From Prado023 sp963747335 (GTDB lineage Bacteria > Actinomycetota > Actinomycetes > S36-B12 > CAIYMF01): a DNA stretch of 64,000 bases. How positions within the stretch are numbered: position 1 is the first letter of the stretch; each line of letters opens with the position of its first letter. Positions 27,028 to 35,552 of the stretch are shown one piece after another. The notes under the pieces are model-generated. The model saw nothing but the letters and a program-made list of their open reading frames with translations. It was not told where the DNA came from and did no database searches. The translations under genes were made by a program, and so were the position numbers. Location of the stretch: positions 1 through 64,000 of the forward strand of contig CAVVEV010000004.1 of NCBI GenBank assembly GCA_963747335.1, written 5' to 3'.

Positions 27028-28431
27028 ATGACTGACGAACTCCCGGGCCAGCGCCGTCGCTCGTGGGCGGAGCCCTACAAGATCAAGATGGTCGAGCCGC
27101 TGCGGATGACCACGCGCGCCGAGCGCGAGGCCGCACTCACGGAAGCCGGCTGGAACACCTTCCTGCTGCGAAGCCGTGACGTGTACATCGACCTGCTCAC
27201 CGACAGCGGCACGAACGCGATGTCCCAGGAGCAGTGGGCCGCCCTCATGCTCGGCGACGAGGCGTACGCCGGCAGCGAGAGCTTCTACCGCTTCGAGCGG
27301 GCCGTGCAGGACGTGTACGGGTACCCCTTCATGGTGCCCACCCACCAGGGCCGCGGTGCGGAGCACATCATCTCCCAGGTGCTCATCTCCGACGGCGACG
27401 TGGTGCCGGGCAACATGTACTTCACGACCACCCGGCTGCACCAGGAGCTGGCCGGTGGCACGTTCGTCGACATCATCATCGACGAGGCGCACGACCCTGC
27501 CAGCGAGCACCCGTTCAAGGGTGACGTCGACCTCGCGAAGCTGCAGGCGGTGATCGACGAGTACGGCCGCGACCGGATCCCCTACGTCAGCATCGCGGTC
27601 ACGGTGAACATGGCCGGCGGGCAGCCGATGAGCCTGGCGAACATCGCGGCAGTCCACGACCTCTGCCGGGCGCACGACATCCCGCTGTACTGCGACATCA
27701 CGAGGATCGCCGAGAACGCGTGGTTCATCCACCAGCGCGAGCCCGGCTACGCCGACGTGCCTGTCGCCGACATCGTGCGGCGCATCTGCGACCTCACCGA
27801 CGGGGCATGGATGAGCGCGAAGAAGGACGCGCTGGTCAACATCGGCGGGTTCCTCGCCCTGCGCGATCCCGACGTGTTCGAGGAGGCCCGCAACCTGTGC
27901 GTGGTCTACGAGGGGCTGCACACCTACGGCGGCCTGGCTGGTCGCGACATGGAGGCGATCGCCCGAGGCCTGCACGAGTCGGTGGACCAGGCGCACCTCG
28001 ACGCGCGCATCGGCCAGGTGATCTACCTCGGCGAGCAGCTGCGCCGCGAGGGCGTGCCGATCGTGCTACCCATCGGCGGCCACGCGGTGTTCCTCGACGC
28101 CGCCGGGTTCCTGCCCCATATCCCGCAGGTGCAGTTCCCCGGGCAACGGCTGGCGGGCGAGATCTACCTCGAGGCCGGGGTGCGCACGATGGAGCGCGGC
28201 ATCGTCTCGGCCGGTCGCGATCCCGAGACCGGCGACCACCGACATCCGCGCCTGGAGCTGGTGCGGATCACCATCCCCCGGCGCGTCTACACCCAGGCCC
28301 ACATGGACGTCACAGCTGAGGCGGTGCTGTCGGTGTGGGACCGCCGGGAGTCGGTACCCGGCCTGGAGATGACCTTCGAACCGAAGTACCTGCGGTTCTT
28401 CCAGGCACGCTTCCGCCCGCTGCACCCCTGA
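27028..28431 (+). CDS. tpl: Tyrosine phenol-lyase
   Basis: A 467-residue PLP enzyme of the beta-eliminating lyase family, converting L-tyrosine to phenol, pyruvate and ammonia. The PLP-binding lysine is in WMSAKKDALVNIGG. Two positions separate this enzyme from tryptophanase: the Thr124-equivalent in MYFTTTRLHQE (Asp in E. coli tryptophanase) and the Arg381-equivalent in TMERGIVSAGR (Ile in tryptophanase). Both are the tyrosine-lyase residues. GHAVFLDAAG and TIPRRVYTQAHMD complete the fold. ATG 27028 is preferred over GTG 27004 by comparison with family N-termini. It is monocistronic, followed by a convergent HAD gene. A CRP-type regulator lies 2 kb downstream, and tpl is CRP/TyrR-controlled in enterobacteria, but no direct link is seen. 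Confidence 0.82.
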   Translation: MTDELPGQRRRSWAEPYKIKMVEPLRMTTRAEREAALTEAGWNTFLLRSRDVYIDLLTDSGTNAMSQEQWAALMLGDEAYAGSESFYRFERAVQDVYGYPFMVPTHQGRGAEHIISQVLISDGDVVPGNMYFTTTRLHQELAGGTFVDIIIDEAHDPASEHPFKGDVDLAKLQAVIDEYGRDRIPYVSIAVTVNMAGGQPMSLANIAAVHDLCRAHDIPLYCDITRIAENAWFIHQREPGYADVPVADIVRRICDLTDGAWMSAKKDALVNIGGFLALRDPDVFEEARNLCVVYEGLHTYGGLAGRDMEAIARGLHESVDQAHLDARIGQVIYLGEQLRREGVPIVLPIGGHAVFLDAAGFLPHIPQVQFPGQRLAGEIYLEAGVRTMERGIVSAGRDPETGDHRHPRLELVRITIPRRVYTQAHMDVTAEAVLSVWDRRESVPGLEMTFEPKYLRFFQARFRPLHP

Positions 28432-28436
28432 CTGCC

Positions 28437-29090
28437 TCAGGGGTGCACCACGCGGATCCGTCCGTCTGAATGGGATGCCGAGAGCATGCTGAGGTCGGGG
28501 ACTCGGGGCAGGTCGGTCGTCGTGGGTGAGCAGTGCCCTCCGACGACCACGACCCGAGCACCTGAGGCCACGGCTGCCTGCAGGCCTGCCTCGGCGTCCT
28601 CGAACACCAGGCAGTCCTCGGGGGAGACGCCCACAAGGGACGCTGCTCGCAGGTATCCCTCAGGGTCGGGCTTCCCGGTGCTCACATCCTCGGCGGCGAC
28701 GATCACGGCCGGCGCGACGATGCCGGCCGCGTGCATCCGCCGCCGCGCCAGCTCCCGCGAGGCGGACGTCACGACGGCCACGGGCGCTCCCTCGAGGGCA
28801 CGCAGGAGGGCGGCCGCGCCGGGGATCTCGACGATGCCGTCGATACGGACCAGCTCCTGTGCGTCCAGTGCCGCCGTGACCTCGAGCGGGTCGAGCCCTG
28901 CCGGCAGGAAGTGCCTCACCGAGTCGATGGTCAGACGGCCGTGCGAGAAGCGCAGCACCTCAGCGAGGTCCAACCCGTACCGATCGGCGAACTCGGCCCA
29001 CACCCCCTCGACGACCGCGGTCGAGTCGACGAGCGTCCCGTCCATGTCGAACACGACGGCAGAGGCGGTCACGTCCATGCCGTCAGCCAT
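28437..29090 (-). CDS. HAD-superfamily phosphatase (beta-phosphoglucomutase-like)
   Basis: A 217-residue HAD hydrolase of subfamily IA. Motif I is VFDMDGTLVDST (nucleophile Asp ~16), motif II VVTSAS, motif III Lys in STGKPDPEGY and motif IV FEDAEAGLQAA. The helical cap between motifs I and II is of the phosphoglucomutase/sugar-phosphatase type. Substrate is probably a small sugar phosphate. ATG 29090 is used; upstream it is divergent from the DUF4921 gene, 92 bases away. It converges on tpl with only five bases between stops. Confidence 0.88.
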   Translation of the reverse strand: MADGMDVTASAVVFDMDGTLVDSTAVVEGVWAEFADRYGLDLAEVLRFSHGRLTIDSVRHFLPAGLDPLEVTAALDAQELVRIDGIVEIPGAAALLRALEGAPVAVVTSASRELARRRMHAAGIVAPAVIVAAEDVSTGKPDPEGYLRAASLVGVSPEDCLVFEDAEAGLQAAVASGARVVVVGGHCSPTTTDLPRVPDLSMLSASHSDGRIRVVHP

Positions 29091-29182
29091 CCGTTGACTG
29101 TAGCGACTTCGGGCCGGTGAACCCGCCCGGTCATGGCAGGGTAGGGCTGTCCCGACGACGGGGCGGTTGCTGCGACGAGGCG

Positions 29183-30529
29183 ATGAGGTGCCCTGTGACC
29201 GGTCCTGCGGTACGCGTGCTCGAGCAGCTGCCGGATGGGACGGTGCGCCAGCAGTCGCCGCTGACCGGGACCGTCGTGTGGACCGTGCCGGGCCGGTCCA
29301 ACCGGCCGATCGCCTCGGCCCTGCCCGCACCGCGCCCGCTGCCCGCAGGTGGCCTCGAGGCCACCTGCGCGTTCTGCAGCGGGCGGTACCTCGACACCCC
29401 GCCGGAGCGGGCGCGACTCGTGCTCGATCCCGCGGTGGGAGGTCCCACGCCCTGGCACATCCTGCGCGATGTGCCGGCTGAGCACCTCCGCGACACCGTC
29501 GCGGACTTCCGGCGGTTCCCCAACCTCTTCGAGATCCTGCCGTTCGCGTACTGGCACGCCAACCACGGGTACGCGATCCCGGCCCCGGCGGAGGCTCGCG
29601 CTCGGGACTACCTCGCCACCCCGGCCGGGCGGGCTCACGTGCTGGCGATCACGCGGACCCGGATGCGCGCCAGTGGGCTCGACCCGGAGGCGAGTCCTGC
29701 CGAACCCAGGGCCCGACTCCTGGAGCACGCGGCACCGTTGTTCGCCAGTTCGCACGACGTGATCGCCGCCCACAGGCACTTCACGGACGCGGCGACCATG
29801 GACGACGAGCTGGCCTCGTCGGGGGATCTCACCCCGCTGGAGCACCACGCCTTCGTGACGCTGACGGTCGAGTCGCTGGCGGACATGGGCCGGGCCAACC
29901 CGTTCGCTCGCTACGTGGTGGCGTTCCAGAACTGGCTGCGCCCTGCCGGCGCCTCGTTCGACCACCTGCACAAGCAACTGGTCGCCATCGACGAGTACGG
30001 GCCGCTCATGACCCGGGTCCTGGGCATGCTCCGCGACGAACCCGACCTGTTCAACACGGCTGTCTGCGACCCGGCCGCGCGCGACCGACTGGTCATCGCC
30101 GAGAACCAGCACGCCATTGCCCTGGCCGGGGTCGGCCATCGGTATCCGACGATCGAGATCTACTCGACGGGCGTCGCCCAGCTGCCCTGGGAGCACTCCC
30201 CCGACGCCCTGCGGGGAGTGTCGGACGTGCTGCACGCCTGCCACGCCGCCACAGGACGCAGTGTTCCGACCAACGAGGAGTGGCACTACCGCCCGGTCGG
30301 CGCCGAGGCTGCGATGCCATGGCGGATCAACCTCAAGTGGAGGGTGTCCACGCTCGCCGGGTTCGAGGGCGGGACGAAGATCAACGTGAACACGATCAGC
30401 CCGTTCACCCTGCGCGAGCGGATGGTCGACACGCTGGCGGGGCTTCGCTCAGCCGGGCGCATCGAGCCGATGGCCATCGGGGACGAGTGCTCCCACCGGA
30501 CCGGAGCGCTGCGCTACCCGCAGGTGTGA
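29183..30529 (+). CDS. DUF4921-family protein (GalT/HIT-like)
   Basis: A protein of about 448 residues belonging to the actinobacterial DUF4921 group, distantly related to galactose-1-phosphate uridylyltransferases. QQSPLTGTVVWTVPGR is the family opening, TCAFCSGRYLDTPPERAR gives a CxxC pair, and SFDHLHKQLVAID is the HIT-like histidine motif. The end reads GFEGGTKINVNTISPF. ATG 29183 is chosen; GTG 29195 has a better spaced GAGG site and may be the true start. Nucleotidyl transfer is plausible by fold, but no substrate has been shown for the family to my knowledge. Confidence 0.8.
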   Translation: MRCPVTGPAVRVLEQLPDGTVRQQSPLTGTVVWTVPGRSNRPIASALPAPRPLPAGGLEATCAFCSGRYLDTPPERARLVLDPAVGGPTPWHILRDVPAEHLRDTVADFRRFPNLFEILPFAYWHANHGYAIPAPAEARARDYLATPAGRAHVLAITRTRMRASGLDPEASPAEPRARLLEHAAPLFASSHDVIAAHRHFTDAATMDDELASSGDLTPLEHHAFVTLTVESLADMGRANPFARYVVAFQNWLRPAGASFDHLHKQLVAIDEYGPLMTRVLGMLRDEPDLFNTAVCDPAARDRLVIAENQHAIALAGVGHRYPTIEIYSTGVAQLPWEHSPDALRGVSDVLHACHAATGRSVPTNEEWHYRPVGAEAAMPWRINLKWRVSTLAGFEGGTKINVNTISPFTLRERMVDTLAGLRSAGRIEPMAIGDECSHRTGALRYPQV

Positions 30530-30580
30530 CCCTCCGTGGCGGTCGGCCGAGGACCACGATCGACCCACATCGGCACCCCG

Positions 30581-31231
30581 TCATCGGGCGGCGCGGGCCA
30601 GCGTCTCGAGGTCCTCGATCGTGATGTGCCGCCGACCGAGTCGGACGACGCCCTGGTCCTCGAGATGGCGCAGCACCCGATTGGCCGTTGGTCGCGAGAC
30701 GCCAGCCATGGCGGCCAGGTCGTCCTGGGTCAGCGGCAGCGGCTCGGCCCCGCTGACACCGAACGAGCAGCGACAGTCGAGCAGGCGCCTGGCGACCCGG
30801 TGCTCAGCGTCGACGAACAGGGCGTCCGCGAGGAGCGCCGACATCCGTTCGAGCCTCTGGGTGAGGGTCAGCAGGAGCCAGTCGGTCAGGTCGGGATGGT
30901 CAACTCGCAGGTCGTGGAACCGGGCCGCCAGGACCGACAGGACGTGGACGTCGTCGAGGGCAACCACCGTCGCGGTGTGGTGGTGGTCGGGGCGGATCAG
31001 CCCGACCTCGCCGAACGCGTCCGGCGCTGCGATCAAGCCGATCGTGACATCGTCACCATCGGGGGTCGGCACGTGCACCGACACCCGGCCGCGGCGCAGG
31101 AGGAACAGCGAGTCGCACGGATCCCCCTGGTGGAACACCACCTCACCGGGCCGGAACTCCCTGGGGCGGCCCGCCCGCAGAAGGGCGTCCCGTGTCGCGG
31201 CCGAGAGCGTCTCGAACGACTCCGCGTTCAC
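30581..31231 (-). CDS. CRP/FNR-family transcriptional regulator
   Basis: A 216-residue regulator with an N-terminal cyclic-nucleotide-binding-like beta barrel (EFRPGEVVFHQGDPCDSLF ... APDAFGEVGLI), a dimer helix, and a C-terminal winged helix (LTQDDLAAMAGVSRPTANRVLRHLEDQG). There is no cysteine cluster at the N-terminus, so it is not an oxygen-sensing FNR with an Fe-S centre. The cAMP-contact Arg-Ser pair of CRP is not present in clear form, so the ligand is open. GTG 31231 is chosen; a TTG at 31243 would add four residues. Its targets in this window are not identifiable. Confidence 0.85.
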   Translation of the reverse strand: MNAESFETLSAATRDALLRAGRPREFRPGEVVFHQGDPCDSLFLLRRGRVSVHVPTPDGDDVTIGLIAAPDAFGEVGLIRPDHHHTATVVALDDVHVLSVLAARFHDLRVDHPDLTDWLLLTLTQRLERMSALLADALFVDAEHRVARRLLDCRCSFGVSGAEPLPLTQDDLAAMAGVSRPTANRVLRHLEDQGVVRLGRRHITIEDLETLARAAR

Positions 31232-31276
31232 AGTTCCATGCAATCACTGGCCCGCGTCGTGCACCAGAGCCCCGAG

Positions 31277-32035
31277 TCACATGTCCGGGAACGACGGGAT
31301 CGCGATCGACGGGATCGACGGGACCGAGATCGGCGGGATCGACGGGAAGGTCGGGAACGAGATCGACGGGATCGACGGGACCGAGATCGGCGGGATCGAC
31401 GGGATCGAGATCGACGGGATCGACGGGAAGGTCGATGGGGTCGGGGTCGACGGGGTCGACGTCGTCGGGGAGGACGGAGTCGAGATCGTCGGAATGGACG
31501 GGATCGAGATCGGCGCGATCGACTCGATCGACAGCGTCGGGATCGACTCGATCGTCATCGGCGACAGCGACGGGATCGACTCCATCGGCATCGGCGGGAT
31601 CGACTCAATCGGCTCGATCGAGATCGACGCGATGGACGGGATCGACGGGATCGACCAGTCCGGGATGTACGGCACTGCCGGACCTTCGAGCCGCCCCGAG
31701 TAGACCGGCCCGGAAGCCCCCTCACCGGCCCGGTACTCCTGCCCTGCCTGCGGGGCGGGCACCGTCTGCAGGTCGGAGGTGCTTGGCGACGAGTACTGCC
31801 TCACCGCGAAGATGCCCGCGATCACGAGGAGCGCCCCGATCACGCCGGCCAGCGCCCATGCGAGCCATGACCTCCGGCGCTCCGGCGCTCCCGGCGGTGC
31901 CTCCGGCGGAGCCACGGGCGGCGGTCCGATGTTCTCCTGTGCGGGAATCCGCTCGGTCACGACCTCCAGTGGGGGCATGTCCGCCACGTGCGTCGTCTGT
32001 GAAGCCTCGAGCGGCTTCGCGAACTTGGTGGCCAT
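31277..32035 (-). CDS. Single-pass membrane protein with a long Ile-Pro-Ser repeat tail
   Basis: A 252-residue protein in three parts. Residues 1-55 are a Pro-rich, probably cytoplasmic segment. Residues ~56-82 are one membrane helix (LAWALAGVIGALLVIAGIFA) preceded by RRR, predicting an N-in, C-out topology. Residues ~120-252 are a low-complexity tail made almost wholly of I-P-S and I-x-x-I-P units (SIPSIPSIASISIEPIE...), ending in SFPDM. Such a tail would be extended, uncharged and rigid. I do not recognise a family. The DNA under the tail is an imperfect tandem array, so length may vary between strains. It is monocistronic, 33 bases before nothing but the CRP gene on the same strand. Confidence 0.6.
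   Translation of the reverse strand: MATKFAKPLEASQTTHVADMPPLEVVTERIPAQENIGPPPVAPPEAPPGAPERRRSWLAWALAGVIGALLVIAGIFAVRQYSSPSTSDLQTVPAPQAGQEYRAGEGASGPVYSGRLEGPAVPYIPDWSIPSIPSIASISIEPIESIPPMPMESIPSLSPMTIESIPTLSIESIAPISIPSIPTISTPSSPTTSTPSTPTPSTFPSIPSISIPSIPPISVPSIPSISFPTFPSIPPISVPSIPSIAIPSFPDM
31298..31655 (-). repeat. Imperfect tandem repeats encoding the Ile-Pro-Ser tail
   Basis: On the plus strand the array is built from GGGATCGACGG units and longer blocks, including two near-copies of a block of about 45 bases containing ACCGAGATCGGCGGGATCG. The unit length is always a multiple of three in the coding frame. The reading frame is kept throughout. Confidence 0.75.
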
Positions 32036-32182
32036 CTCAGCCTCCCCTCAACCGATCCCCCCAACCCTTGGGGGCACTCCCATCGTCTGGCCACCGCACC
32101 TGGCCCGCCATGCCCGGGCCAACACCTGGAATGTGCCCGGGACGACACTCCTGGCTGTGGCCGAGCGACGAGCCAGACCGGA

Positions 32183-33529
32183 TCAGTCGCCCACGGGGAC
32201 GCGCTCAGCAGCCGCGGGCCGGGATGCGACCACCCCGAACAGCCCGACGACGACGATCACGGGAACCAGGAGCAGGGCCGTACGGACCGGCATCACCGAC
32301 CCGAGGGCACCGAGTGCGAACGGTGCGCTGCCGGCGGCCAGCCCCAGGACCAGGGAGGAACGCGCCATCGCGATGTCGGGATGGCCAGCGGACAGTCCGA
32401 TGCCGCGGTCCAGGATCAGGGGGAAGAGGGTTGCGATCCCCAACCCGGCGACGAACAGCCCCGTCACCGACAGCGGGAGCGTCCCGGCCATCCACAGCAC
32501 GCCGAAGCCGGCCAGGGCAAGGCCGAACCCACCCAGAAGCATCCGATGCGGACCCCACCGCTGCGTCAGTCCGGACCCGACGGTCCGGCCGATCGCCACG
32601 CCGGCGACGCTGGCGGCCATCGCCGCGGTCGCTGACGAGGCTGAGGCGCCCGTCTGCTCCTGGATGAGGGTCGATCCCCAGTAGTTGATGGCGAACTCCG
32701 TGGCCACCGCCGCGAAGAGCGCGACCATCGCCAGCCAGAAGCTGCGGGGCAGCGCGACCTGTGTTGCACCCCCCGACGGCAACGGTCCAGAGACCGGCTC
32801 GAACACGGGCTCGAGCACCTGCTCCACCTCGAAGTGCGGCGCCTCCCCGGAGGCGTCGGTGTGGACCACGGCTCGGGCCTCCCCCGACCGGGCCTCCGTC
32901 GCTCGGGCCTCCCCCGACCGGGCCTCCGTCGCTCGGGCCTCCGTCGACCGGGCGGTCAGCCGGTCGGCGACGGCCAGCCCGGCCATCGCCGCCAGGGCGG
33001 CGACCAGGCACGCGAGGATCCCCGCCTGCCAGCCGAACCCGGCGCCCAGGGCAGCGCCCAGGACCAGGGGCGAGAACAGCCCGACCCACGCAGCGGCGGC
33101 ATTCGCCTCCGTGATGACCTGCGCACTGTGGTCGGGGTGGGCATCGGACAGTCGCGCTGTGGACGCGTTGAGGGTCGTGCCCCCACCGGTCGCGCCAAGC
33201 CAGACGAGCCCGAGGATGAGTCCGAAGGCCACCGACCCGGAGGCGACCACGGGCACCAGGATCATGCCCAGCAGGGCCGCGGCGACCACGACCAGGCCGG
33301 CCCGCGTGACCCGGGCACGGCCCAGCTTCCTCACGGCCCGGGGGGCGGTCACCGAGGCGGTGGAGATCCCCAGCGCCAGCGCCGTTCCGATCAGCCCGGC
33401 AGCAGCCAGGGACATGCCAAGGTCCTCGCTGAGGATCGGGCTGACCGGTCCGCTGAGGTAGATGAAGGAGGCCCATGCGCTGTTGACGCCGTACAACGCC
33501 CAGGTCACGGGAGTTCGGCGCAGCTGCAT
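32183..33529 (-). CDS. Major facilitator superfamily transporter
   Basis: A 448-residue MFS protein with twelve predicted helices in two groups of six. The loop between helices 2 and 3 reads APRAVRKLGRARVTRAG, the MFS motif A region. The central cytoplasmic loop (residues ~190-245) is unusually long and contains a repeated TEARSGEARA unit plus an acidic stretch (EVEQVLEPVFEPV). The second half contains EFAINYWGSTLIQEQTGAS. The ATG at 33529 lies 190 bases from the sulfur-operon promoter and is divergent from it. Substrate is not evident; proximity to the sulfur operon is the only hint. Confidence 0.85.
   Translation of the reverse strand: MQLRRTPVTWALYGVNSAWASFIYLSGPVSPILSEDLGMSLAAAGLIGTALALGISTASVTAPRAVRKLGRARVTRAGLVVVAAALLGMILVPVVASGSVAFGLILGLVWLGATGGGTTLNASTARLSDAHPDHSAQVITEANAAAAWVGLFSPLVLGAALGAGFGWQAGILACLVAALAAMAGLAVADRLTARSTEARATEARSGEARATEARSGEARAVVHTDASGEAPHFEVEQVLEPVFEPVSGPLPSGGATQVALPRSFWLAMVALFAAVATEFAINYWGSTLIQEQTGASASSATAAMAASVAGVAIGRTVGSGLTQRWGPHRMLLGGFGLALAGFGVLWMAGTLPLSVTGLFVAGLGIATLFPLILDRGIGLSAGHPDIAMARSSLVLGLAAGSAPFALGALGSVMPVRTALLLVPVIVVVGLFGVVASRPAAAERVPVGD
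32871..32953 (-). repeat. 30-bp tandem repeat in the MFS central loop
   Basis: Two identical 30-base copies (32871-32900 and 32901-32930) are followed by a shortened third. Each encodes ten residues of the cytoplasmic loop, so copy-number change keeps the frame. Confidence 0.8.
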
Positions 33530-33712
33530 GGACCGATCCTCCTCCAGGCGACCCGCGTCCAGCGCGCCGGGATGCGTTCCCCGGCCAGCCCTGTCCCGCT
33601 CCTGTGGCCCGCAGCCGAGGGCTGTGCCCGGGCAACGCGCCGCGGCCGAGGCGTACCGTGCAGGTGGAGGGGCGGCGCCGGTGCGGTGCCAGCACCAGGC
33701 GGATCAGCCCCT

Positions 33713-33742
33713 TTGACATATACCCCCGGGGGTATGCAGAAT
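33713..33742 (+). promoter_or_regulatory. Promoter with CsoR/CstR-type palindrome for the rhodanese operon
   Basis: TTGACA (33713-33718) is a perfect -35 box and CAGAAT (33737-33742) a fair -10 box with an 18-base spacer. The spacer is almost filled by the perfect palindrome ATACCCCC-GGGGGTAT (33720-33735), so a bound repressor must exclude RNA polymerase. CstR in firmicutes controls the same gene set (rhodanese, MBL-rhodanese, TauE) through such a site. The operator is the twin of the one at 19315-19332. Confidence 0.8.
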
Positions 33743-33777
33743 AGGCACCCAAGACCCCGTCCCGGCAAGGAGAACCG

Positions 33778-34098
33778 ATGATCGACCAGATCACCCCCGA
33801 GCAGCTCCAGCAGCTGATGGCCACGCAGTCCCCGACCCTCGTCGACGTGCGCGAGGTGCACGAGTTCCGCGCGGGCCACGTCCCCGGCGCGATCAACATC
33901 CCTCTGGGGCTGCTCCCCGTCCGGCTGCACGAGCTGCCGACCGACGCGGAGCTGACCATCATCTGCCAGTCGGGCAACCGCTCGATGCAGGCGTGCATGT
34001 GGCTGGCCAACCAGGGCCGCCGCAGCGTCAACGTCCTCGGGGGCACCGGCATGTGGATCCGCGAGGGCAAGCCGGTCGAGGCGGGGGTGCCCGCATGA
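33778..34098 (+). CDS. Single-domain rhodanese (thiosulfate/persulfide sulfurtransferase)
   Basis: A 106-residue rhodanese domain. LVDVREVHEFRAGHVPGAINIP is the CH2A-like opening and the catalytic loop is CQSGNRS, with Cys ~64 carrying the persulfide and Arg at the loop end. AAGGAGAA precedes ATG 33778. Its stop overlaps the ATG of the MBL-rhodanese (ATGA). It probably passes sulfane sulfur to or from the next enzyme in a sulfide/persulfide detoxification route. Confidence 0.92.
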   Translation: MIDQITPEQLQQLMATQSPTLVDVREVHEFRAGHVPGAINIPLGLLPVRLHELPTDAELTIICQSGNRSMQACMWLANQGRRSVNVLGGTGMWIREGKPVEAGVPA

Positions 34099-35552
34099 GC
34101 GCCCGTCGTCCCACCGTCGTCGCACTGGACACCGCGAACCTCGGTGACCGCTCCTACATCGTCGCCCTCGACGGTCAGGCCGTGGTGGTCGACCCGCAGC
34201 GCGACATCGACCGGCTGGTGGCCATCCTCGAGCAGAACGCGTGGACCGTGACCCACGTCGTGGAGACCCACGTCCACAACGACTACGTCTCCGGTGGGCT
34301 GGTCCTGGCCGACGAGCTCGGGGCCGAGTACCTGGTGCCGCGCGGGCACGACTACCAGTTCGACGCGACCCAGGTGGGCGAGGGCTCAACCTTCAGCTCC
34401 GGGTCCATGGCCTGGCGCGTGCTGCACACCCCCGGGCACACCCCGCACCACGTCTCCTACGCCGTGGCCGTCGACGGCGTGGATGCCGGGGTCTTCACCG
34501 GCGGGTCCATGCTCTACGGCAGCGTCGGGCGGCCCGACCTGATCGGCCCCGACGCCACCGAGGGCCTGGCCCATGCACAGTGGCACTCGATGCGCAAGAT
34601 CGTCGACGAGGTCGCGCACGAGGCCGATGTCTTCCCGACCCACGGATTCGGCTCGTTCTGCTCGGCCACGAACACCGTGGGGACGGCCTCGACCGTGGGC
34701 CAGCAGGCCCTGAGCAACCCCGCCCTGCAGGTCGACGAGGACGTGTTCGTCAAGGAGCTCATCGACGGACTCGACGCCTTCCCGGCCTACTACGCCCATA
34801 TGGGTCCGGCGAACGAGAAGGGCGCCGGGCCGATCGACCTGTCCCTGCCCGCGCGGGCCGACGCCACGGAGTTGCGCCGGCGCATCGACGAGGGCGAGTG
34901 GGTCATCGACCTGCGCTCCCGCGTGCTGTTCGGCCAGGGCCATGTGCGCGGCACCCTGTCGTTCCCGTCCGACGGCAACGCCGTGACGTACCTCGGCTGG
35001 GTGATCCCGTGGGGCACCCCGCTGACCCTGCTGGGTGAGTCCGCGGAGCAGGTGCAGGCGTTCCAGCGCGACCTCGTCCGGATCGGCATCGACCGCCCGG
35101 AGGCCCATGCCACCGGCGAGCCCGCCGACTGGGTCGCCGACCCGGCTGACATCCACACCACCGAGCGCACCGACTTCGCCGGGTTCGTGGCGGCACTGGC
35201 TGAGGACCCCAACCGGATCTACGTCGATGCCCGCCGCCGGACGGAGTGGATCGACGGACACGTGCAGGGCGCCAAGCTCATCCCCCTGCACGAGTTCCCG
35301 GCCCACATCGAGGAGATCGCCACCTGGTCGAGGGCGGCCGCGCACGCCGGCGCCGACCCGCGGGTGTGGGTCAGCTGCGGCAGCGGGTTCCGCGCCAGCA
35401 TCGCCACATCACTGCTGGCCCGCGCCGGGGTCCCGACGGTGCACATCGACGACTCGTTCGGCAACGCCGGCGAAGGCGGGGGCCACGATCCTCGTCGACC
35501 AGCACCCCGAGACGATCGGTTCGGCCTACACCGACTGATGAGCACCAACTGA
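34095..35552 (+). CDS. Metallo-beta-lactamase/rhodanese fusion (persulfide dioxygenase-like, CstB/ETHE1-related)
   Basis: A 485-residue enzyme. The N-terminal MBL domain has ETHVHNDYVSGG (~residues 56-67), an HxHxD variant with Tyr where most relatives have His, HTPGHTPHHVSY, FTGGSMLYGSVGRPDL and THGFGSFCS, all typical of the actinobacterial persulfide-dioxygenase-like group. Two rhodanese-like domains follow; the first (~255-340) has no catalytic Cys (FPSDGN at the loop), the second has WVSCGSGFRAS with Cys ~432. The last ~30 residues (EGGGHDPRRPAPRD...) look out of frame; a one-base shift near 35478 would give TILVDQHPETIGSAYTD and a stop at 35536. Expected reaction: oxidation of protein or glutathione-like persulfide to sulfite. 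Confidence 0.88.
   Translation: MSARRPTVVALDTANLGDRSYIVALDGQAVVVDPQRDIDRLVAILEQNAWTVTHVVETHVHNDYVSGGLVLADELGAEYLVPRGHDYQFDATQVGEGSTFSSGSMAWRVLHTPGHTPHHVSYAVAVDGVDAGVFTGGSMLYGSVGRPDLIGPDATEGLAHAQWHSMRKIVDEVAHEADVFPTHGFGSFCSATNTVGTASTVGQQALSNPALQVDEDVFVKELIDGLDAFPAYYAHMGPANEKGAGPIDLSLPARADATELRRRIDEGEWVIDLRSRVLFGQGHVRGTLSFPSDGNAVTYLGWVIPWGTPLTLLGESAEQVQAFQRDLVRIGIDRPEAHATGEPADWVADPADIHTTERTDFAGFVAALAEDPNRIYVDARRRTEWIDGHVQGAKLIPLHEFPAHIEEIATWSRAAAHAGADPRVWVSCGSGFRASIATSLLARAGVPTVHIDDSFGNAGEGGGHDPRRPAPRDDRFGLHRLMSTN

Noticed and set aside
31298..31655. Repeat block as a CRISPR array
   Set aside because: There are no constant repeats with unique spacers; the units are short, imperfect and keep a protein frame.
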